Below the pieces are notes generated by a model that did no database searches, had not been told where the DNA came from, and saw nothing but the letters and a program-made list of their open reading frames with translations. Both the position numbers and the translations under genes were made by a program. DNA of 64,000 nucleotides from Isoetes taiwanensis (lineage: Eukaryota; Streptophyta; Lycopodiopsida; Isoetales; Isoetaceae): assembly GCA_021234155.1 (NCBI GenBank), contig JAJEKV010000073.1:1024001-1088000 (forward strand). The letters are read 5' to 3'. Shown piece by piece: positions 54,991 through 64,000 of this stretch. How positions within the stretch are numbered: position 1 is the first letter of the stretch; every line of letters starts with the position of its first letter.

Positions 54991-55289
54991 TTGTTCTCTT
55001 TTAGTATTGGTTGGATGGAAAGTATTAGATATTATAATTACCTCATGCATTGACAATAATATTTGGTATTTAGGCCTTCTATTGTGGCCATTCCAATTAA
55101 ATTAATTTGGAGGGAGTTTACTTTATCCATCTATCTAAGTTGCACAACATGATCTAAGAAACTCATAGTCCTTCAAACATTGCTTAGAGACAAAATGAAC
55201 AATTATTACATGCACTTAATTATTACATGGCTCCTCAAACTACCCACAGTTGAACAATCACATGTAACACTGATTGATACGTTGTGTAT

Positions 55290-55800
55290 GGTTTGGGTGC
55301 CATTGCTCTAGATTTGTTCGGGTGCATGCACAAACGGGCATAAAGCCAGACAAAGTTAGATTTTTAAATCTTTTGAAGGGGTGCGCTAGCACTGGGAACA
55401 TAGCAAATGCATAATTATATTATTGATAGTAGTTTTGAATGGGATCTTGAACTTGGAAATATGCTTGTTGACGTATACTAAGTGTGGTGGTTTAGACGAG
55501 GCGGAACTTATGTTTTGCCAAGTAATAATATGCAAACAGAAGGTTTGAAGCCAGAAAAAGCCTCGTGTTTGGGTGTTTTGAAAGCATGCATGTGTGACAA
55601 AATGTACATAAACAATTTATTAAAAAAATTTTAAGAATTTGGTGTGGTTATATGCAATGCCCTTGTGTACACGTATGCCAAGTATGGAATCCTTCCAGGG
55701 CACAAAGTATTTGATAATATGCAAGAACGAGGCAATGAGAGAAACTATCTCAAATGATGCCACACGTTAAGCACTACAACTGCATGATTGACCTCAAAGA
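55290..55800 (+). pseudogene. PPR protein pseudogene, heavily decayed
   Basis: In several frames: KPDKVRFLNLLKGCASTGNI (about 55345), TKCGGLDEAELMFCQV (about 55475), GLKPEKASCLGVLKACM (about 55545), VFDNMQERG (about 55710) and HYNCMIDL (about 55775). These are PPR repeat halves ('kPd.vtf..lL.aCa..g', 'Y.kCG.l.eA..vF..m'). No single frame is open. It may derive from the same gene as the fragment at 53395. Confidence 0.65.
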
Positions 55801-57515
55801 TTGAAGATAGAGAAATTGTAATAAATGATGCGTACCAGGTTCATCATTTCAAGGATGGAATGTGTGCTGTAGGGATTATTATTGACTAGCTCAAATATTA
55901 TTGGAAAACCAGAGTTTACAGTCAGAATACCATGCCTGAATACCATGCCTGGAAGTTCAATTGTCATTGCTCTAGAAAGGGACAAATGGTATTCAAATCT
56001 GCAAAAGCAACGAATCTACATCGTAGAAGAAATGGAAGTTGCAGAGAAGTGAGTGCAAACAACTTTGGTACTGGAAAATACTTTATATACCAGCACCAGC
56101 ACTGCTGGTGGTGAGTGAAAACAACTTTGGTGCTGGTGGATTTTTACTGTTTTTGGAGCAAAATCTTGCCTACCTCATCTTCACGCTGCATCAATGCACG
56201 GGTGGCCCTGATGCAGGATTGGTTCGGCTGAGGTGATAGCCCAGAATCAAGGGCTAGACTCATTTCGAGTCCCTGTATAAAAAAAGGCAACTAATATTCC
56301 AAACGACTTTCCACGAGGAACAGAACACTGTGAAGATTTTAGAACGATCATAGCATATCAAATATGCAGAGCCTCAATGGTACCAATTTCCTGTTCACAA
56401 TATTTTCTTCAAATTCCATAAATTACTCAACAATTTAGAGCTATGAAATGGCAACAAGCTTCATTGCGTCAAATACCAAACGCCATTTAAACGGAATTAA
56501 GGCATAAGGCAAAGGATGCTTCCCATATATTATAAATCATTAATACACATATATGGGTAAATTCTACAAGAAAATGCCTCAAGAAAGCTTAATATCTACC
56601 TTCTGCGACCAATTGGCACAGATAAATCATGTAAAGGCGCTACAATTCGAGGTAATCAACGTCAAAGCAACCAACCAAAGCCCGGTCAATTCTATTCACA
56701 CAGTTGCGGCTCATTGTACCCTTAGTATAATTGACGTATTGGTATTGATGCCATTGAATGCCTGCTTGAGGATTGGATCTATGAAGAGGATGCTAGTCTT
56801 TTCGACATATGTCAGACTCAAATCATATTCTAGAATATGTTCCCAAACAGAATATGACACTGGTTCATTCCGGTCCACAGAATCTTAACTTGCAAGTAAT
56901 GGTTACAAGCTTTTTTATGGGATTCAATTCATGATCTTGGGATCTCTAATGAGTTTTGTTGCATTCATGGGGAAGACTACCGTGGCTATCACAAGTTTCA
57001 AAAATTTAGGGCCAGGTGTACTTGCTCATTCAGCCTCAGACATCATAGATGGCATGAATCCTGATGCGAAGAAGATAAAGAAGGCACTGAAGGCACTTTG
57101 TTATCATGACAAAATGCACGTTTAAGCTCAACCATGGACTCCAAATCATTGCCTTCGATAGGGTCTAGGCTCAGAACCCGACCTATAACTATTGAGCAAC
57201 AAAAGACATGCCATTGCATTTTTAAGTAGCTCTACCTTGCTTGCAACTTCCATGTACTTCATGCTATTAAATTCTTAGCAATCTTCTTCAATTTATAAAA
57301 TCGAGTTCTTCCTTCATACCCTGAACAAAATTGACATGCAAAACAATCCTAAGTTCCTAAGTTCTTTTGCACCCTCCCCGCCTCTTCTTCTTATTTCTCT
57401 ATTTGCATTCTTCATACATTGTTTCGTATGTTTCTAAGGATCCGACGATTCCACTATCTAAAAATTCCCATAAAGACACGGTATCAAGTATTCTATATTT
57501 TGAAGTAGCAATTTG
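55801..57515. other. Spacer, no supported gene
   Basis: Short direct repeats occur (GTGAGTG.AAACAACTTTGGT.CTGG at about 56046 and 56111). A 64-codon plus frame at 56931-57125 and a 111-codon frame at 56553-56888 have no recognisable motif. Confidence 0.4.
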
Positions 57516-57517
57516 AA

Positions 57518-57606
57518 TTGATTGTCAAAACATGACTTTGAACTATGATTTAAGCCACTTCACCCTCCGGCCATAGAGGGCAACCCTCCGTGCGCAGCAC
57601 CTTGTT
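57518..57606 (-). repeat. Dispersed repeat 'GGTGCTGCGCAC', copy 2
   Basis: The minus strand reads GGTGCTGCGCACGGAGGGTT then GAGGGTGAAGTGGCTTAAAT and AAAGTCATGTTTTGACAATC, matching 35157-35245. An A-rich run again precedes it on the same strand, so the A run may be part of the repeat. Confidence 0.8.
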
Positions 57607-57670
57607 TATATTTTTTTTTTTAATTTTTTTTTTTCACTTTTTTATAATTTTTTCCCTTATTATGCTATTA

Positions 57671-57680
57671 TCCCCCCCTA
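57671..57680 (-). other. Candidate polypurine tract of the gypsy element
   Basis: TAGGGGGGGA on the minus strand lies about 25 bp after the last pol stop codon. No LTR start of the 63472 family follows it directly, which leaves the 3' boundary unresolved. Confidence 0.4.
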
Positions 57681-57704
57681 AATGTATTCATCGCCCTCGA
57701 TGAA

Positions 57705-58403
57705 TTACATTGCATCTGGAAGTTTCTTGAAAGTCCTTGGTGCATAATATGCTTTTAGACGTGCACCATTAATTCTAGTTGGAAGTTCATTCCCTTGCAA
57801 ATCCTGTAACACCACAGATCCATTAGAAAAGACATTTTTTACAACATATGGTCCTGTCCATCTCATTCTCAACTTTCCTGGTTTTTTCCAATGCTTTGAA
57901 TCATACAATAACACTAAGTCATTCTCTTTAAATTCCTTATTTTTATTATACTCATCATACCACTTCTTTCGTTGCTTTTGGAGTGCTTCTCTAGCCATAT
58001 AAGCATGGAGGCGAACTTCATCAAGTTTTTCCAACTCGTGTAAACGTGCTTTAAGGCTACCATCTTCATCTAGCTTCTCCTGAATTGCTACTCTTAGAGA
58101 TGGGATTTCCAATTCTATTGGCAAAATTGCTTCTTGGCCATACACTAACATAAAAGGAGTTGTTTTTGTGGCAACTTTATAAGCTATTCTATAGGCCCAT
58201 AATGCATCTAACAATCTCTTATCCCAATCAGTCCTATTAGCGTTACAAATCTTCGTCATTATATTACATAGAGTTTTATTGGTTCTTTCAACCTGGCCAT
58301 TAGCTTGAGGATGGTATGGGGTGCTTTTTCTATGGGATATTTCATATCGTTCAGTTAAGGCTGTAATTACTTCATTAACAAAGTGAGAACCCCTATCGCT
58401 CAC
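57705..58403 (-). CDS. pol part 3: integrase core end and C-terminus
   Basis: It opens MSDRGSHFVNEVITALTERY with the second catalytic Asp and continues to STPYHPQANGQVERTNKTL with the catalytic Glu, so the DDE triad is complete when the two frames are read together. FMLVYGQEAILPIELEIPSL and the DNA-binding NDLVLLYDSKHWKKPGKLRM, GPYVVKNVFSNGSVVLQD follow. No chromodomain is present after it. Confidence 0.88.
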   Translation of the reverse strand: MSDRGSHFVNEVITALTERYEISHRKSTPYHPQANGQVERTNKTLCNIMTKICNANRTDWDKRLLDALWAYRIAYKVATKTTPFMLVYGQEAILPIELEIPSLRVAIQEKLDEDGSLKARLHELEKLDEVRLHAYMAREALQKQRKKWYDEYNKNKEFKENDLVLLYDSKHWKKPGKLRMRWTGPYVVKNVFSNGSVVLQDLQGNELPTRINGARLKAYYAPRTFKKLPDAM

Positions 58404-58408
58404 TAACT

Positions 58409-59296
58409 CTAAAGGACAACCAAACCTAATGATAATATTCTCATATAGATAAGATAAGATAAGATAAGAATTTTTACAACAACAACAGCATTTTCATGAC
58501 GCGAGGCTTTGGCTTCGGCCCATTTAGTGACATAATCCGTGCAAACTAATATATATTCACAACGAGTTTGCCATGAAGGAGGATTAATGGGGCCTACAAA
58601 ATCTATGCCCCACTTCTCAAAAGGAATTATAGGAACTATTGGGTTCAATGGCATAGAATCTCTTCTAGTAGGTCGGCCTATCCGTTGGCAAGGGTCACAA
58701 TGCTTCACATGGGCTTTTATATCAGAAAATATTGTGGGCCACCAGTAACCTGCATTTAGCACTTTTTTAGCAGTTACGTCAGCAGCAAAGTGACCTCCCG
58801 CAGGGAAATCATGACAAGACTTAATAACTTTTTGCACCTCATGAGGGAATATGCATCTACGCAATATATCATCCTTACCAATTCTATATAAGGTGCCTGC
58901 TAATAAAGTGAAAGGCTTACACTTTTGAATCAGTCGCTTGCGCTCAATTGGTTTCATCTCTTCGGGAAATTCATTAGTAGAAAGAAATTCTGCCACATCT
59001 GAATACCACTCTGGTACTGCACTAACTGCAAATAAATCAGCATCAAGCAAATCATCTTTAACCCCCTTATCCTTAGAATCTACTAATAATCTGGATAAAT
59101 GGTCAGCAGGTGCATGGGATCTTCCCGGTTTCACAACAATCCGAAATTGAAACTCTTGTAACATGATTAACCATCGAGTGATCCTTCCCGTCCTGCAAGG
59201 TTTCAAAATTAGATACTTTAATGCTTGATGGTCAACATAGAAAACAAATTCTTTACCAAGTAAGTAGTGACGAAACTTTATTATAGAATAGATCAT
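58409..59296 (-). CDS. pol part 2: RNase H end and integrase N-terminus
   Basis: FVFYVDHQALKYLILKP and ADHLSRLL end the RNase H. Integrase follows with the HHCC zinc site (CHDFPAGGHFAADVTAKKVL, CDPCQRIG), and the first catalytic Asp in WGIDFVGPINPP. The frame is lost at a GATAA microsatellite (58446-58470), after which it runs into KILILSYLIYMRILS, clearly not integrase. Confidence 0.85.
   Translation of the reverse strand: MIYSIIKFRHYLLGKEFVFYVDHQALKYLILKPCRTGRITRWLIMLQEFQFRIVVKPGRSHAPADHLSRLLVDSKDKGVKDDLLDADLFAVSAVPEWYSDVAEFLSTNEFPEEMKPIERKRLIQKCKPFTLLAGTLYRIGKDDILRRCIFPHEVQKVIKSCHDFPAGGHFAADVTAKKVLNAGYWWPTIFSDIKAHVKHCDPCQRIGRPTRRDSMPLNPIVPIIPFEKWGIDFVGPINPPSWQTRCEYILVCTDYVTKWAEAKASRHENAVVVVKILILSYLIYMRILSLGLVVL
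58446..58470. repeat. (GATAA)n microsatellite inside integrase
   Basis: Four GATAA units in a row (TTATC on the coding strand) occur where related integrases read 'FLYENII..FG'. The expansion accounts for the frame change between the two integrase segments. Confidence 0.85.
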
Positions 59297-59298
59297 GC

Positions 59299-61374
59299 CT
59301 AACCCCTCCCGTTCAGTGGTTGAGTAGTTTCTTTCTGCATGAGATACTGCCTACTTGCATAATAGATTGGGTGGTCCCAACCATCTTCTTGCATTTGGGA
59401 CAAAATGCTTCCTATTGCGGATGCATCTACGTGTACATGAAACTCATGATCCCATCTAGGAAACTTAAGAATAGGTGCAGCAAGCAACGCTTCTTTCAAT
59501 ATTGTAAAAGCCTTTTGACATTCAATAGACCAATTATATTCATTTTCCTTCTTAAGAAGTGATGTCAAAGGTAAGGCCTTATCTGCATAATGTCTAATAA
59601 ATCGACGATGATAACCAACATGGCCTAAGAAGGCTTGCAATTGCTTCACATTAGTTGGTGGCACTAATTCAGATATGATTTTGGTTTTATCAGGATCAAT
59701 AGCAATTCCTTGGCCAGAAACAATTCTCCCTAGTAATCTACCATGAGTAACTCCAAATATACATTTCATCGGGTTTAGAGAGATACCAAAGTCACGACAT
59801 TTTTCAAAGCACAATCGTAATTTCTCTTTATGGTCCTGATACCTACTGAAAACACAAAAATCATCGAGAAACACCTCCATAAATTGCCTTATATAATCCT
59901 TAAATGCGTTAGTGACCACTCTTTGGAACGTAGCGGGAGCATTACATAATCCAAAGGGCATAACCCTATACTTGTAACAACCCCATTCAGTGACAAATGT
60001 TGTGTTGTCTTGGTCTTCGGGAGCAATGGTTACTTGATTATACCCACTAAAACCGTCAAGGAAAGAGTAATATTCATGTCCAGCAACTGAATCTAACACG
60101 TTATCAGTAAATGGCACAGGAAATCCATCTTTAACTGTTACTGCATTCAATCGTCTATAGTCTACACACACTCTTACTAGTTTCTTATTCTTCTTTGGGA
60201 CTATAACAATTGGTGATAGCCATTCACTATTTTCAATAGGCTCTATAAAACCAGCTTCTAACAATTTATCAATTTCTTCCTTAACTACACTTGAATAATT
60301 TGGATTCATCCTATAAGGTTTTTGTCTAACCGCTCTTGCATTAGATTCCAAAACAATCTTATGTACACTCAAAGCTGGAGATATACCTCTAAGGTCGCGA
60401 TAACTCCACGCAAATACATCTTGAAATTCTAAAAAGAGATCCACGTATTTTTGTCGCTCCTCATCCAAATTTTGGGCTCCAAGCTTGACCACTTTAGGTT
60501 CTTCTAGAGTCCCTAAATTTAAATCAACAATCTCAGGAGAAGTTAGCATTGTTTGATCTACCCTAGGTGCATTATGTGCAGGAGTCTCCTTTAATTTGGA
60601 TTCCCCTTCCTCATATTTGGAGAAGTAGTCAGGATATTTCTCTTGTTCATCGTCTTCTATTTCTTCTGGAATGGTTTCGTTAGTAACATCCACACTTATA
60701 GTATAAGCATTTACACAATTCATCCATTCTTCTAAAGCAATGCTCGAAGTGTCTTCCCTAATGTTTAAATGCTCATAACCCATTTCCTCGACATACACTT
60801 GATCAGCCTCAATTCCCTTATTATTTCCATCATAATCATCCTCATCATCGTTATCATCATCATTATCATCATCGTCACGAGGGATGTCTTCTATAGAGGA
60901 GCTAGTATCACTATCATTTCCATCCCTATCTCTAGATTGGATATGCACTCTAATTTTAATCTCATTGTTCCCATCCCCAATATGCAAGTAACCCGTAGAC
61001 CAATCATGTTTAGCTGAAGCTTGCATCAACCATGACCTACCTAATAACAATGGATAAGTAAACCCTCCACATGCCATTCTCAATATAACATAGTCCACAA
61101 AGAAGGTTACACCAGCAATTAATGTTTTTATTCCCGTAATCAATCCCAATGGTTGTACCCTCCTTTGATCAGCCATTCTAACCACAAAATGCACTGGTGC
61201 AGGCTTAGGCAATTCTAATTTTTTCCAGATGTTCACGCCAGACCCTCCATCTATTGTGCAATTCCTTATTAAGGTTCCATTTATTTCAACATCTAGGCAT
61301 GGGGAACTCATGTCAGCTATTATGGGCCATGCAGAATTTACAATTACCTCCCTATGACTCTTTAAAGCAGACAT
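59299..61374 (-). CDS. pol part 1: protease, reverse transcriptase, start of RNase H (691 residues)
   Basis: Protease-like CTIDGGSGVNIW sits near residue 40. An acidic low-complexity tract (DDDDNDDDNDDEDDYDGN) near residue 165 is encoded by an ATC-rich microsatellite at about 60840-60880. Reverse transcriptase runs from about residue 350, with KPYRMNPNYSSVVKEEIDKL, VCVDYRRLNAVTVKDGFPVP, YSFLDGFSGYNQV, YRVMPFGLCNAPATFQRVV and the catalytic VFLDDFCVFS. RNase H begins at FHVHVDASAIGSILSQ. A one-base shift near 59340 moves the continuation (ERNYSTTEREGLG in another frame) into the next segment. It synthesises element cDNA from a tRNA primer in cytoplasmic particles. Confidence 0.9.
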   Translation of the reverse strand: MSALKSHREVIVNSAWPIIADMSSPCLDVEINGTLIRNCTIDGGSGVNIWKKLELPKPAPVHFVVRMADQRRVQPLGLITGIKTLIAGVTFFVDYVILRMACGGFTYPLLLGRSWLMQASAKHDWSTGYLHIGDGNNEIKIRVHIQSRDRDGNDSDTSSSIEDIPRDDDDNDDDNDDEDDYDGNNKGIEADQVYVEEMGYEHLNIREDTSSIALEEWMNCVNAYTISVDVTNETIPEEIEDDEQEKYPDYFSKYEEGESKLKETPAHNAPRVDQTMLTSPEIVDLNLGTLEEPKVVKLGAQNLDEERQKYVDLFLEFQDVFAWSYRDLRGISPALSVHKIVLESNARAVRQKPYRMNPNYSSVVKEEIDKLLEAGFIEPIENSEWLSPIVIVPKKNKKLVRVCVDYRRLNAVTVKDGFPVPFTDNVLDSVAGHEYYSFLDGFSGYNQVTIAPEDQDNTTFVTEWGCYKYRVMPFGLCNAPATFQRVVTNAFKDYIRQFMEVFLDDFCVFSRYQDHKEKLRLCFEKCRDFGISLNPMKCIFGVTHGRLLGRIVSGQGIAIDPDKTKIISELVPPTNVKQLQAFLGHVGYHRRFIRHYADKALPLTSLLKKENEYNWSIECQKAFTILKEALLAAPILKFPRWDHEFHVHVDASAIGSILSQMQEDGWDHPIYYASRQYLMQKETTQPLNGRG

Positions 61375-61652
61375 TAATATCTTACGACAACTAGGGGCAA
61401 TTTGTAGTAATTGTTTAAAGGTGAGGGTTGTTTATTTTCCATATCTTTTAAAATATCATAGGGTGACTCATTTTTCAAATTCATAACTCTCTTATACTTT
61501 TTATGAACACCTTTATCCTTGCTTTTAGGTGGTTGTATCTCATTTATAATTTCTCTTACCGCTCTAGGTTGAGGCAATTCTTCGATTTCTTCAAACATCT
61601 CTTGTGAATCCTTCATATTCACCTCGTCATCTGACAATTGTTCCTCAAACAA
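61374..61652 (-). CDS. gag-pol linker segment
   Basis: It is in the same frame as gag, after the TGA, and starts FEEQLSDDEVNMKDSQEMFE. Near 61430 the expected continuation (LLQIAPSCRKIL) moves to another frame, so the ending of this frame is produced by a small indel. The TAA overlaps the next ATG as TAATG. Confidence 0.7.
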   Translation of the reverse strand: MFEEQLSDDEVNMKDSQEMFEEIEELPQPRAVREIINEIQPPKSKDKGVHKKYKRVMNLKNESPYDILKDMENKQPSPLNNYYKLPLVVVRY

Positions 61653-61655
61653 ATT

Positions 61656-63419
61656 TCAAAACTCGTTATCATCATTATGAACTAAACTTTCATTATTAAC
61701 CCCTTGTTGTTCTCTCTCCTTACGCAATTCCCTTTCTCTCCTTCTCAACTCCCTTGCATTACGAGTTTCTACAACATAAGCTGGAGTACTTGGCTCTCCA
61801 ACGAATATGGCTCCACTATCAATGACAACCTCTTTACCCCTATTCTTGGGAGCAGGATTTTGTATCACTTTAAGCTTATGAGGACAATTTTCTTGGGCGT
61901 GCAACCCTTGGGTTTGACAGATTCCACATATTGGTTGGTAACCTATTGGTTTCATGGGATTTGGACATTGAGGCGCAATGTGCCCCATTTCTTGACATCT
62001 ATAACATTGAACAGGTCTTCTTCTAAACATTTGTGGTCTTGGACCCCCAGTATTGGTTTGAGGAGTTGTGTTATACACAGGAACATGTTCCCCATAATCA
62101 TACATTGATTGAACTTGGTATCCTTGATATTGAGGAGATACTAAGGCTTGAGTTTGAGGTCTTATCATCACAACTCCCATCCCTTGATGTAATTGAAAAC
62201 ATTGATCTGTTCTATGATTTGTTTTCCCACAATTTCGACAAGGAGGCTTAAATTCAGCAGGCGTTGGATATTCACTAGGAAGGTGACCATACCCCTTACA
62301 TTTCACACACCACATATTTGTTCTTTCTTTAGAAATTTGTGGTTTAGACTCCAAGCCTTTTATCCAATTTAATTGTAATTCAGTCATTTGCTTAGTTAAA
62401 CTCTCAATCAATTCATCCTTAACCTTTGCAAGTTTAACATCCACAGGTTGTTCAGGTTCTTTTATGGGTAAAGTTGGAATTGAATTATTTGCACCTACTT
62501 GTGTTTTACTATAATCAATTGTACCCATCATTGAAGGAAAAGTGCCAATAGGCATACCTGAAATGTTTGCAATTGGACTTGCCTCTATAGAAATATTTGG
62601 AACCATAGCTGGTGCAGCACCTCCCAAAACTGAAGGCATTGCCATCCCCGGATGATAGTATCTTGCCATGCCAATCTTTGCTTGTTCCCAACTTGAGGCA
62701 TGCTTAATAGCAGCTTCTAAAGTGGTAGGAGTTTGGCCCTTTGTAAAAAAACCAAGGTCAGGTGGTAATCCATTAGTAAAGTACCTCACTTGATCTTCTG
62801 CAGAAGGTGGAGGCTCCTTTTTTGCAACCAATCTCCTGAATCTAATCACATAACTCTGCAAACTTTCTCCTGGTAAGAGCTTAATATAATTTAATTCATC
62901 ACTTACTCTTTGTGCAAACCCCACTGGTCTAAATGCAGTTAAGAACCCTTTTTTCAAGTCATCCCATGTCAAGAAATGAGTAACATTTTTAGCAGCCCTA
63001 TACCATTCCACGGCACCATCTTGCAAGGTAGCCGGAAAGAGTCTTAGCCTCTCAGCATTCCCATCCTCCTGATTTGCCTCACTTATAGTCAAAAAGGCAT
63101 GCACATGGGAGTCTGCATCAACACTCCCTAAGGCCGAAAATACAGGATATTTCATTTTTGAAGTCTTTTGTGCCATTGGAAGGAGTGTGTTAGTATTAGA
63201 AATTCCCAAGGTATTCTCTTCCTCACTACTATCCCCAGAACTTGAAGGAAGTGTGCTGCTACTACTAAATCCCACCTCTACTAACAATCTTTCTTCTTCC
63301 AAAACTTGCTCAGCTAGTTCCTTTCTTTTTCTCTCTCTAAGCTCTAATCTAGCAATACGTTCAGTCTCTTGTTTAGCTATACTCTTCTTCCTCCTTTCTT
63401 CATCAAGACCCCAATTCAT
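61656..63419 (-). CDS. gag (capsid/nucleocapsid) of the gypsy element, 587 residues
   Basis: It starts at ATG 63419 with a Lys/Glu/Arg-rich coiled-coil-like helix (LDEERRKKSIAKQETERIAR). The retrotransposon gag domain is in the middle (residues ~110-245) with AVEWYRAAKNVTHFLTWDDL and RYFTNGLPPDLGFF. Three zinc-knuckle-like motifs follow near residues 370-520: CVKCKGYGHLPSEY (last Cys replaced by Tyr), CYRCQEMGHIAPQC and CGICQTQGLHAQENC, with a partial CRNCGKTNHRTDQC between. Gag forms the intracellular particle and packages element RNA. The ATG lies only about 50 bp from the LTR end. A TGA at 61656 separates it from pol in the same frame. Confidence 0.88.
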   Translation of the reverse strand: MNWGLDEERRKKSIAKQETERIARLELRERKRKELAEQVLEEERLLVEVGFSSSSTLPSSSGDSSEEENTLGISNTNTLLPMAQKTSKMKYPVFSALGSVDADSHVHAFLTISEANQEDGNAERLRLFPATLQDGAVEWYRAAKNVTHFLTWDDLKKGFLTAFRPVGFAQRVSDELNYIKLLPGESLQSYVIRFRRLVAKKEPPPSAEDQVRYFTNGLPPDLGFFTKGQTPTTLEAAIKHASSWEQAKIGMARYYHPGMAMPSVLGGAAPAMVPNISIEASPIANISGMPIGTFPSMMGTIDYSKTQVGANNSIPTLPIKEPEQPVDVKLAKVKDELIESLTKQMTELQLNWIKGLESKPQISKERTNMWCVKCKGYGHLPSEYPTPAEFKPPCRNCGKTNHRTDQCFQLHQGMGVVMIRPQTQALVSPQYQGYQVQSMYDYGEHVPVYNTTPQTNTGGPRPQMFRRRPVQCYRCQEMGHIAPQCPNPMKPIGYQPICGICQTQGLHAQENCPHKLKVIQNPAPKNRGKEVVIDSGAIFVGEPSTPAYVVETRNARELRRRERELRKEREQQGVNNESLVHNDDNEF

Positions 63420-63471
63420 TCATCAACAACGATTGCTCTAATTAATTTCTCGCAATGCCCCCCAAAAAATA

Positions 63472-64000
63472 TGTCGCGCCGACACGAAACCCAAGGTTCA
63501 AAGAACGATGTGTTGATGAAATGATAAGTAACAAGGGGAAATGAAGAATTAGGTTGAGCCAGTACGAGGAGGTTCTGACGATGAAGCAATGTTACGTATC
63601 TCTTGGACACGAAATTGACGACTCAATGCACTATGAAATGCGACAGGACGTCCTTGACAATTTCCCACACGTACCCCTGCTTGTATTCTTTTTCTCTTGA
63701 TATTTAAGATTGGTACAACATGTTTAGAATATGCCATTTAGCCATGTAAATTATATTCTTGGCAATAATGGCCAGTTAGATGCACTACTGATGCTGGTGC
63801 CCCGCATAACACAATACCCCCTGGGAACAACGTATGTGCATAGGTTCGTGCCCGTTTATTGTTGAGAATAAGAATTTACGTTTTTCCTGATCGATCATTT
63901 TAAATGATTTTATTAGCTTATCTTGGTCCATTACTCCAACAACAACACAACTAGGCTCATAACTTCCGTTATACCACTTAAGCCTAGCCGCACCGCTTTT
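63472..64000 (-). repeat. 5' LTR of the gypsy element (partial, runs off right edge)
   Basis: It begins (as the 3' end on the minus strand) at TGTCGCGCCGACACG and matches 46816-47350. The adjoining minus-strand sequence, TATTTTTTGGGGGGCATTGC, does not contain the usual tRNA-Met or TGGCGCC primer site. Confidence 0.85.

Larger units (their letters stand above)
57705..64000 (-). mobile_element. Ty3/gypsy retrotransposon, non-chromoviral (Tat/Athila-like), 5' LTR to pol end
   Basis: In minus-strand order: 5' LTR (64000 and beyond to 63472), gag, protease, reverse transcriptase, RNase H, integrase. No chromodomain follows the integrase; instead GPYVVKNVFSNGSVVL and a GARLKAYY tail end the protein, as in Tat/Athila-like elements. 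One in-frame stop and three single frameshifts are the only lesions seen, so it is much younger than other elements here. Its 3' LTR is either at 46816-47350+ or has been lost. Confidence 0.88.

Noticed and set aside
54708-55004. 98-codon frame as a gene
   Set aside because: It reads through an AT-rich tandem repeat and is out of frame with the FHA exon it overlaps.
56180-56290. SINE or tRNA-like sequence ending in an A run
   Set aside because: No A box and only a poor B box (CATTTCGAGTCCC); the A run is seven bases.

Overview
This is nuclear DNA of a land plant, most likely a seed plant with a large, repeat-rich genome; a gymnosperm fits but cannot be proved from this window. The evidence is a plant class II formin, a plastid-type TVP38/TMEM64 protein with seven GT-AG-bounded exons, a DYW-type PPR pseudogene, a starch-branching-enzyme cDNA fragment, and dense copia, gypsy, LINE, hAT-like and MITE-like remains. 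Only two host genes look functional: the formin 5' end (1-554, minus, running off the left edge) and the TVP38-like gene (9468-13053, plus). Everything else recognised is mobile DNA, gene relics or unassigned spacer.

Layout. 1-554: formin exons 1 and 2. 2.3-2.9 kb: gag-like relic. 4.2-8.0 kb: 3' half of a minus-strand chromoviral Ty3/gypsy element with a 1.6-kb LTR. 9.3-13.1 kb: TVP38-like gene. 13-20 kb: spacer with tandem repeats, a perfect hairpin, an unassigned coding relic and a copia tail with LTR. 20.5-30.4 kb: the most unusual block. A minus-strand relic resembling DUF7869-type proteins lies head to head, about 110 bp apart, with a plus-strand split relic carrying a ParB-like DGQH motif, an N4/N6 DNA-methyltransferase-like region and an FCP1-like HAD phosphatase region. 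Its noncoding parts hold eight copies of a 22-30 bp palindrome. The minus-strand relic is interrupted by an intact non-autonomous LTR retrotransposon (20742-23763) with 793-bp LTRs, a 5-bp target duplication, a tRNA-Met type primer site and a captured intronless piece of a starch branching enzyme message.

30.5-37 kb: an LTR with primer site, a foldback element, an hAT-like transposase end, tandem repeats, a tRNA-like SINE head and an array resembling heat-shock elements. 38.4-39.7 kb: PPR-DYW pseudogene. 40-47 kb: copia relics, one split by a GC-rich L1-type LINE. 46.8-64 kb: two direct copies of one LTR enclose a minus-strand Ty3/gypsy gag-pol (57.7-63.4 kb) plus about 10 kb holding a MITE, a LINE fragment, a DAWDLE/SNIP1-like FHA gene fragment and PPR scraps.

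All identifications come from reading translated sequence and recalling family motifs; no database search was run. Coordinates of splice sites, LTR ends and target duplications were read directly from the sequence. Edges of degenerate relics are approximate.
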